The position numbers and the translations under genes are program-made. Shown here piece after piece: positions 24,164-28,991 of a stretch of DNA of 28,991 bases. The notes under the pieces were generated by a model, which saw nothing but the letters and a program-made list of their open reading frames with translations, was not told where the DNA came from and searched no databases. The stretch is from an uncultured Vampirovibrio sp. GTDB taxonomy: Bacteria; Cyanobacteriota; Vampirovibrionia; Gastranaerophilales; Gastranaerophilaceae. Position 1 is the first letter of the stretch. Each line of letters opens with the position of its first letter. The stretch covers positions 1 through 28,991 of the forward strand of contig CAJTXZ010000028.1 in assembly GCA_910583725.1 (NCBI GenBank), written 5' to 3'.

Positions 24164-24451
24164 CTACTCAATTATTGCCAATACATCTTTTACTGATAAA
24201 ATTTTATATTCAACGTTTTCAACCTTTACATCGGTTCCTGAATATTTAGCGTATAAAACTTTATCGCCAACTTTTACTTCCATTGTTTCTTTGTTTCCGG
24301 AATCAAGTGTTTTACCGGGGCCAACAGCAACTACTTCGCCTTTTTGCGGTTTTTCTTTTGCTGAATCAGGAATAAAGATTCCGCCTTGTGTTTTTTCAGC
24401 ATCATCAATAACCTTAATAACAATTCTGTCGCCCAAAGGTTTAAGTGTCAT
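24164..24451 (-). CDS. groES: Co-chaperonin GroES (10 kDa)
   Basis: A 95-residue protein that caps the GroEL ring. LKPLGDRIVIKVIDDAEKTQGGIFIPDSAKEKPQKGEVVAVGPG contains the mobile loop (GGIFIPDSA), shown here as a whole-family landmark; KVGDKVLYAKYSGTDVKVENVEYKIL is the conserved end. A strong AAGGAGG ribosome binding site precedes the ATG. It is the first gene of groES-groEL. No CIRCE-like repeat lies in the 130 bp upstream, so regulation is not by the usual HrcA route as far as can be seen. Confidence 0.97.
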   Translation of the reverse strand: MTLKPLGDRIVIKVIDDAEKTQGGIFIPDSAKEKPQKGEVVAVGPGKTLDSGNKETMEVKVGDKVLYAKYSGTDVKVENVEYKILSVKDVLAIIE

Positions 24452-24610
24452 AATAAATATCCTCCTTATTCTCTTCTGATTTTTCCTATTAGAATAATTT
24501 TATAATATATTCATTTTTTGATTTTAATCAGATTATTAACAAAAAATTAATTATTTGACTTTATTATAATTTATTACGAATTTGTTACAAAAAATAAAAA
24601 TCCTGAAAAA

Positions 24611-24781
24611 TCAGTTCCCGTCAATGTTATTTAGAGCATATTCAATGCATTGAACTATAAACTCATTTCGGCTGATATCCGTCTCGTTTGAAAGTTTATC
24701 GACTGTTTTTAATATATCAGAATCAAGCCTTATGCTTATTACGGTTTTTTCCTGTTTTATCGGTTTAAATTCCTTTGTCAT
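24611..24781 (-). CDS. 56-residue ribbon-helix-helix protein
   Basis: A small protein beginning MTKEFKPIKQEKTVISIRLD and ending YALNNIDGN. The TVISIRLD strand followed by ILKTVDKLSNETDISRNEFIVQCIEYAL is the ribbon-helix-helix (CopG/Arc-type) fold: one beta-strand for major-groove contact and two helices for dimerisation. The ATG has AGGGG about 9 nt upstream. It is upstream of groES in the same direction, with about 160 bp between. It may be a DNA-binding repressor or an antitoxin; no toxin partner is visible, so a plain regulator is the safer reading. Confidence 0.75.
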   Translation of the reverse strand: MTKEFKPIKQEKTVISIRLDSDILKTVDKLSNETDISRNEFIVQCIEYALNNIDGN

Positions 24782-25142
24782 TATAAAGCACCCCTGTTTT
24801 TAATATTGATTGTATTTAAAATGGGGCATTTTATATATATTTAATAAATGAATATAAAAAGTATTTTATTTTTGAATACATTGTGGTATTATAAATTTAT
24901 AACGATAATATTTGGAGGTAAAAAAATGACTTAAAAAACTTCTAAAACTTAAGCTATAGGCAATTTTAACCATTTTATCCATTGCCCTATACCAAAAATA
25001 TCGTAAAGCACTCTTTAAAAAAATTGTTTATCTTAAATAAAGGTTACTTAAAATGAAAAAAGGTTTATTTGTTTTTCAGGCACATTGTGGTGCATTGTTT
25101 AATTTGTTATTAATTCGTCGTGCTAAATTTATTTGACTACTT

Positions 25143-25170
25143 TTGCCGAAATCTTTTGATTTTGTGTAAA
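25143..25170. repeat. Dispersed hairpin repeat, copy 1
   Basis: TTGCCGAAATC-TTTT-GATTTTGTGTAAA is a hairpin closely related to 28804-28834 (TTTGCCAAAATC-TGTTT-GATTTTGTGCAAA). The two copies flank the prepilin-like gene, as expected of a REP-type extragenic element. Confidence 0.5.
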
Positions 25171-25296
25171 AAGTCTGGTTTTTGCGGCATATGCTTAATG
25201 TCTGCTGAAAACAAATAAATTCAGAAGTCAAAACAATGTTAATTCATTGTCATATCTTATTACTTAAATTAATTCCGTTAAATCATGACTTATTCA

Positions 25297-25340
25297 TTTT
25301 TCTTTCTTTGATTCACTCGCCATACGCAAAGAAAGAAAAA
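25297..25340. repeat. Perfect 14-bp inverted repeat
   Basis: TTTTTCTTTCTTTG (25297-25310) and CAAAGAAAGAAAAA (25327-25340) flank a 16-nt loop. The following AGAAAGAAACGTCGGCTTTGG is a string seen next to such hairpins in many genomes (general knowledge). It is probably an extragenic palindromic element, perhaps a terminator as well. Confidence 0.65.
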
Positions 25341-25440
25341 CGAACCAAAAAGAAAGAAACGTCGGCTTTGGATTAAATTGCTGTTGGCGTAGATTAATGA
25401 ATTTGGGATAAAAAATAAAAAAGAATATAGGAAAGAATAA

Positions 25441-28400
25441 ATGATTAAAAAAATATTTAAAGCTTCTGCCTTCTCCCTCATAGAAATGAAAAGCGTGAGC
25501 CGTGCGTTCTGGGTGACGGCGGCGATGAGCCGGCGGAATGGAAGCATACGATGGCGACGAGGCCCTAGTTGTTGGCGATGCCCCAGCAGAGCCTTACAAA
25601 TAGGGTTCATCCCCTTGTGGGAAGGCCCTAGCTGTGTGCGAAGTATGAGTACTACAGATAGTGTTCATCCCCCAGAGGATAGGATGGAGGGCCAATCAAT
25701 ATTAATGAGACCCGACACCCACAGGAGCCTTTTAAGGAAATCTGCCTTTTCCCTCGTTGAAATGCTTATGGCATTACTTGTTGCGTCTCTGCTCTTGGCG
25801 GCACTGGCGCCTGTGATGACAAAGAAATTCTCTGAAAATGTTAATGTGACGGGAAGCATGGGCTCTTATACAACAAAGCAAAAGACAAAAGAGATAGAGT
25901 TCGGATCGGAAGAGTGTTCTGAAATAAAGACAGATTCGGACGGGAGCCAGTATTGCGAGGGGGAATACACAGTAAAGGGCGGATTTAACGGCTATATTAA
26001 TGTTACGGTTATTGGTGCCGGAGGAGGCGGGGGCACTGCGCCCACTGCAGGCTTTGTAGAATACACAACAGCAGGCAACACAAATACTTTCACCGTTCCT
26101 GCCATGACAGGAGACATTGAAGCCACGCTTATATCTGGCGGTGCGGGAGGAGGTGCTGGGGGACAGGTTTCCATAAATAAAGACTGGCTGCAGTCTGTTG
26201 AGGAAAATTGGACAGTTCCAAAAGAATTAAAGAACAAAAATGCTTTAGTTACAGCCTGCGGAGGAGGAGGCGGGGGCGGGGGCGGCCTTGGAAGCTGGTG
26301 TCCGGGAAACTGCCTTAACGGCGGGGGCGGCGGTTCCGGCGGTTACGTTGCAAATAGATTATATACAATAAATTCAAATACGATATCTGTAATCATTGGA
26401 GGGCAAGGCGGAAGAGGAAGCCATGGGCACCAGGAGTACCCGTTCAACGGTGGTTTTACCGAATGCGGAATCGGAAGCGGTGCAGGCGGAGGAGATTATA
26501 TTACCAACGCTTCACAGGTGCAAAGCTGTAGTTCAAAAGGAGGCAGAGGCGGCTCTTCACAGGATGGTCCGGTTAGACTATATGCATCAGGTGGCATTAT
26601 GACAAACGGAGCAAGCTCAGTTTTTGGAAACTATATAGCAGATGGCGGCGTTGATAGTGCTTACCCATACCATGTAACAACAAGTGCCGGCAACTTTAGC
26701 GGGGGCAGCGGCAGATATGACGGCTATTGGCATGGGGGTGATGGCGGAGGTGCATATTTTCCCGGTTCCGGACAAGTTGGAACCGGAGGTGGCGGGGGTG
26801 ACTACGGCGGTGGTGGCGGCGGTGCTTCTGCAGCGGGTGGAGGCGGAGGTGGCGGAGGTCCGACATACTTTAACGGAGAGCTAATTGCTGCAGGCGGGGG
26901 CGGGGGCGGAGGTATTGCGGCATCAACCGGCAATTTTGTACAAATTTCCGGCGCCGGAGGGGGCGGGGGCGGTGGATATGGAGGCGGAAACGGCGGCAAT
27001 GGCGGCATTCCATCTCCATATCAGGGCGCAGGCCAACCGGGAAAAGGGGGGCTTGGCGGGGTTGACGGCGTAGGCGCTGCCGGAGGGGTAATATCAGGCT
27101 CTCCGTTTCCGAATAACTGTTCAGGGGGAAATGGTGCAGCCACCGGAGGAACAACCGGCACACCAGGCAAAACGGGTGCATTAAGAGTGACATACCTTTC
27201 ATACGGCCCCGGAGGCTCTGGCGGCGGAGGGGCAAGCATTGTCCCATTGCGTCCTGTCAAAGTAAATGCTAGCGATACATTGAACATAATTATCGGCAAA
27301 GGGGGTACAGGCGGCACGCCGGGACTAATGAATTCATCTGGGGCCACTATAGCGCCAGTGCGCGGAAATAATACCGGAATGTCGACATATTTAAAAAATT
27401 CATCAGGTAATAATTTATTACACGCCTATGGTGGAGATAATTGGTGTCCGCTATCCGGCGATGCATCAGGACAGATATACACCTGGGGCCAAAGTGTAGG
27501 CTACGGACATCCGGGAGGCATTTATAACGGTGTGATATTTGGAGGAATGCCGGGAGAGCCAAACCATTTAAGCATACCCGGTTTTTCAAACAGCGGAGGA
27601 AAATCCGCAGGCAACAAAAACCAAACAGGTAACATTACATACCCCAACGGTTCTACGGGCGGTGATGGTGGTACGGCGACAACTCCATTTACAGGCACTT
27701 GTACACCGGGGAAGGGTGGCACTTCATCCAACCCGGCAGGAGGAAATGCCACAGGATATGGCTGCGGTGGCGGCGGAGGATATGGCCTTGCTAATGGGGG
27801 CGCAGGTTCTGGCGGTTATGCAAGAATAAGTTGGAATAAGTATTGGGATACGGCAAACAGTGCCTACAAATTGGCTGAAACGGGTGCCGGGGGTGGAGGA
27901 GCCAGCGGAAACGTATTTACATACAGCATTCCCGTAAAAAGCAATGAGATTATAAAATTCAGAATAGGAAAGGGCGGAAATGGCGCCTATGTCTCAAACA
28001 ATACTGTAATAGAGGCGGCAAAAGGCGGAGACACTGTGTTTGGAGATGTAAAAGCGGGTGGAGGCCTTGGCGGAAAAAGTGTATCCATTAATTCCGGCGT
28101 ACTTGTAAACGGCGCAGGCGGAGAGGTTTCAGGAACCTGCCACTACAAGACAACAAGTTATATAAACAATAATAAAAAGTGCATAAAGGGCATAAAGGGC
28201 TCTGACGCCATTGGGGCAGCAGGCGGCAAAGGCGCTGATTTTACGACCTTTACATACACGGTGATTGACAAAGACGGCAATGAAACAAAGAAAGAAGTAA
28301 AGGGTGGAGGCGGCGATGGTGGAATACAGGGAGATAACAACAACGGCAAAGACGCAGGTCATGAAGCTCTCTATGCCTCAGGCGGCGGGGGTGCGGCAAT

Positions 28401-28509
28401 AAGGGATTTAGGGCAGGTAAGTACAGCGTCTCAGACAAATATAACTAAGAATGAAACAAAAGGAGGTGCAGGCTCAAATGGCAAAATAATCCTCGAATGG
28501 TATGAGTAG
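25441..28509 (+). CDS. Giant glycine-rich protein with duplicated type IV prepilin leader
   Basis: A 1022-codon frame starting at ATG 25441, which has AGGAAAG 6 nt upstream. It opens with MIKKIFKASAFSLIEM, a prepilin leader cut off before its hydrophobic helix. After 92 residues of low-complexity basic sequence a second leader, KSAFSLVEM, is followed by LMALLVASLLLAALAPV, a complete N-methylation/transmembrane helix for PilD-type processing. The rest (about 130-1022) is Gly-rich, with at least three related blocks combining a strand (VTVIGAG or ITYLSYG), VP.K..D.I.I.IGKGG, and GGG spacers, ending SNGKIILEWYE as in phage-fibre-like Gly-rich domains. It is presumably exported as a pseudopilin or adhesin. 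A start at ATG 25705 (MRPDTHRSLLRKSAFSLVEM) would make a cleaner prepilin, and the leader duplication suggests a recent insertion. Confidence 0.8.
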   Translation: MIKKIFKASAFSLIEMKSVSRAFWVTAAMSRRNGSIRWRRGPSCWRCPSRALQIGFIPLWEGPSCVRSMSTTDSVHPPEDRMEGQSILMRPDTHRSLLRKSAFSLVEMLMALLVASLLLAALAPVMTKKFSENVNVTGSMGSYTTKQKTKEIEFGSEECSEIKTDSDGSQYCEGEYTVKGGFNGYINVTVIGAGGGGGTAPTAGFVEYTTAGNTNTFTVPAMTGDIEATLISGGAGGGAGGQVSINKDWLQSVEENWTVPKELKNKNALVTACGGGGGGGGGLGSWCPGNCLNGGGGGSGGYVANRLYTINSNTISVIIGGQGGRGSHGHQEYPFNGGFTECGIGSGAGGGDYITNASQVQSCSSKGGRGGSSQDGPVRLYASGGIMTNGASSVFGNYIADGGVDSAYPYHVTTSAGNFSGGSGRYDGYWHGGDGGGAYFPGSGQVGTGGGGGDYGGGGGGASAAGGGGGGGGPTYFNGELIAAGGGGGGGIAASTGNFVQISGAGGGGGGGYGGGNGGNGGIPSPYQGAGQPGKGGLGGVDGVGAAGGVISGSPFPNNCSGGNGAATGGTTGTPGKTGALRVTYLSYGPGGSGGGGASIVPLRPVKVNASDTLNIIIGKGGTGGTPGLMNSSGATIAPVRGNNTGMSTYLKNSSGNNLLHAYGGDNWCPLSGDASGQIYTWGQSVGYGHPGGIYNGVIFGGMPGEPNHLSIPGFSNSGGKSAGNKNQTGNITYPNGSTGGDGGTATTPFTGTCTPGKGGTSSNPAGGNATGYGCGGGGGYGLANGGAGSGGYARISWNKYWDTANSAYKLAETGAGGGGASGNVFTYSIPVKSNEIIKFRIGKGGNGAYVSNNTVIEAAKGGDTVFGDVKAGGGLGGKSVSINSGVLVNGAGGEVSGTCHYKTTSYINNNKKCIKGIKGSDAIGAAGGKGADFTTFTYTVIDKDGNETKKEVKGGGGDGGIQGDNNNGKDAGHEALYASGGGGAAIRDLGQVSTASQTNITKNETKGGAGSNGKIILEWYE
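25489..25764. repeat. 276-bp insertion between duplicated leader segments
   Basis: The segment ends in a second copy of the leader DNA (TCTGCCTTTTCCCTC), matching the first at 25462-25488. It contains two tandem units of about 60 bp starting GGCCCTAG (25561 and 25624), each with TACA(A/G)ATAG(G/T)GTTCATCCCC. A third copy of this core lies at 28932-28957. The length is a multiple of three, so the frame survives. Confidence 0.65.
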
Positions 28510-28516
28510 GGTATTC

Positions 28517-28538
28517 AAACAGGCTTAAGAGCCTGTTT
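28517..28538 (+). terminator. Hairpin after the prepilin-like gene
   Basis: AAACAGGCT pairs with AGCCTGTTT around a 4-nt loop, 8 nt after the stop, with a short T run. It is a probable terminator. Confidence 0.65.
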
Positions 28539-28539
28539 T

Positions 28540-28991
28540 GAGAGCCGAGTGTGAAAAAGACTGTTTGTCCGGATTTTGGGTTTAATAATGTTTCTTTGGA
28601 GACCAATGCCCCATCTACAAGAGGGATAAGCCTTGCTTGTAAGGTATGGTATCAGGCAAACCATCAGCTCATCGCTGCTCGCTATCCGTACCGGCTAACG
28701 CAATTCAGTCCAGTGTCGGGCTTCTTGGATTATCGCGGGTTCACAGCCTTCAACAGGCCGTTCACAGAAAGCGTTCGGCTTCGCCTGCCACGCCCCACCT
28801 CTATTTGCCAAAATCTGTTTGATTTTGTGCAAATTGGGTCCTCCTGGAGGACAAAATCCGCTGTCCGCTTTGCTCATCCTTAAACCGTCACGGACTCACA
28901 AGGCCGTAGTCGTTACGCGAGCTTGCGAGTGTTACAAATAGGGTCATCCCTGTGGGAGCCTAAGGCTCGTTCGGTCTTATTGGGCGCGCCC
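28540..28991. other. Repeat-rich intergenic DNA at the window end
   Basis: About 450 bp without a credible gene. It contains the second hairpin of the dispersed family (28804-28834) and the TTACAAATAGGGTCATCCC core (28932-28957) shared with the prepilin insertion. A 110-codon frame at 28551 has a composition like random read-through of repeats. The window cuts off within this block. Confidence 0.55.

Larger units (their letters stand above)
24782..25440. other. Gene-poor leader region of the prepilin-like gene
   Basis: This 660-bp interval carries a GGAGG (24914-24918) and a two-codon frame ATG ACT TAA (24926-24934), followed by a hairpin pairing TATAGGCAAT with ATTGCCCTATA (about 24955-24994). 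A 27-codon frame (25053-25136, beginning MKKGLFVF) has a modest ribosome binding site. Two inverted repeats follow, described separately. I see no established gene. Confidence 0.45.

Noticed and set aside
24452..24600. CIRCE element upstream of groES
   Set aside because: No TTAGCACTC/GAGTGCTAA pair or close variant is present.
26396..28438. Several Pro- or Ala-rich frames on both strands inside the prepilin-like gene
   Set aside because: They are shadows created by the Gly-rich GGN codons read in other frames.
28551..28883. 110-codon frame near the window end
   Set aside because: It runs through known repeat hairpins, has a weak GTG start and shows no domain or signal.

Overview
The window most resembles a gut Gastranaerophilales (Vampirovibrionia/Melainabacteria) chromosome. 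This is inference, resting on: a very large glycine-rich protein with a type IV prepilin leader; a small protein starting with the 'MRIQSINLFNG...AFGK' style of N-terminus; a Gram-negative-type TonB-like C-terminal domain; a groES-groEL pair; and moderately AT-rich DNA. No rRNA, tRNA or CRISPR array was seen.

Region A (1 to about 5.3 kb) has no conventional genes. It holds nine recognisable partial copies, plus remnants, of one protein module of about 60-75 residues, all on the + strand but in all three reading frames. The module reads LCD..(A)GSVQC...GGGCAG..(G).C....W(S/G)......GG......AFSVRC and resembles the C-terminal part of C-type-lectin-like or Fibrobacter-major-paralogue domains. Copies lack ordinary starts and full N-termini, share blocks of perfect nucleotide identity (70 bp in one pair), then diverge abruptly and differ by indels. 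The best reading is a library of silent cassettes that diversifies a surface protein encoded elsewhere. This is the main candidate for an undescribed system.

Region B (5.3-9.3 kb) is a metal-efflux module: a P1B ATPase with a His-rich N-terminus (minus strand), an ArsR/SmtB-family repressor and a MerR-family regulator (plus strand). A perfect dyad fills the spacer of the ATPase promoter, and related dyads lie at the ATPase start and upstream of the ArsR gene, so a metal-relieved repression circuit can be read from the DNA. About 0.8 kb without genes between them carries a repeated GGGTTTTA(A/G)G motif.

Region C (9.3-14.4 kb) holds a PHP-UvrD helicase fusion, a DUF4186/NimA-like pair with overlapping stop and start, a 45-residue protein, and an XRE regulator flanked by identical 19-bp dyad repeats.

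Region D (14.7-22.2 kb) holds a large SF1 helicase with a C-terminal nuclease-like domain, then mutS2, a small unrecognised protein, and an overlapping minus-strand pair (TIGR04076 family, then a secreted TonB-C-domain protein).

Region E (22.2-24.8 kb) is groES-groEL, with an inverted-repeat element wedged between the two genes, preceded by a 56-residue ribbon-helix-helix protein. Region F (24.8 kb to the end) is repeat-rich DNA around a 1022-codon glycine-rich prepilin-like gene. Its leader is duplicated around a 276-bp insertion made partly of a repeat also found at the window end.
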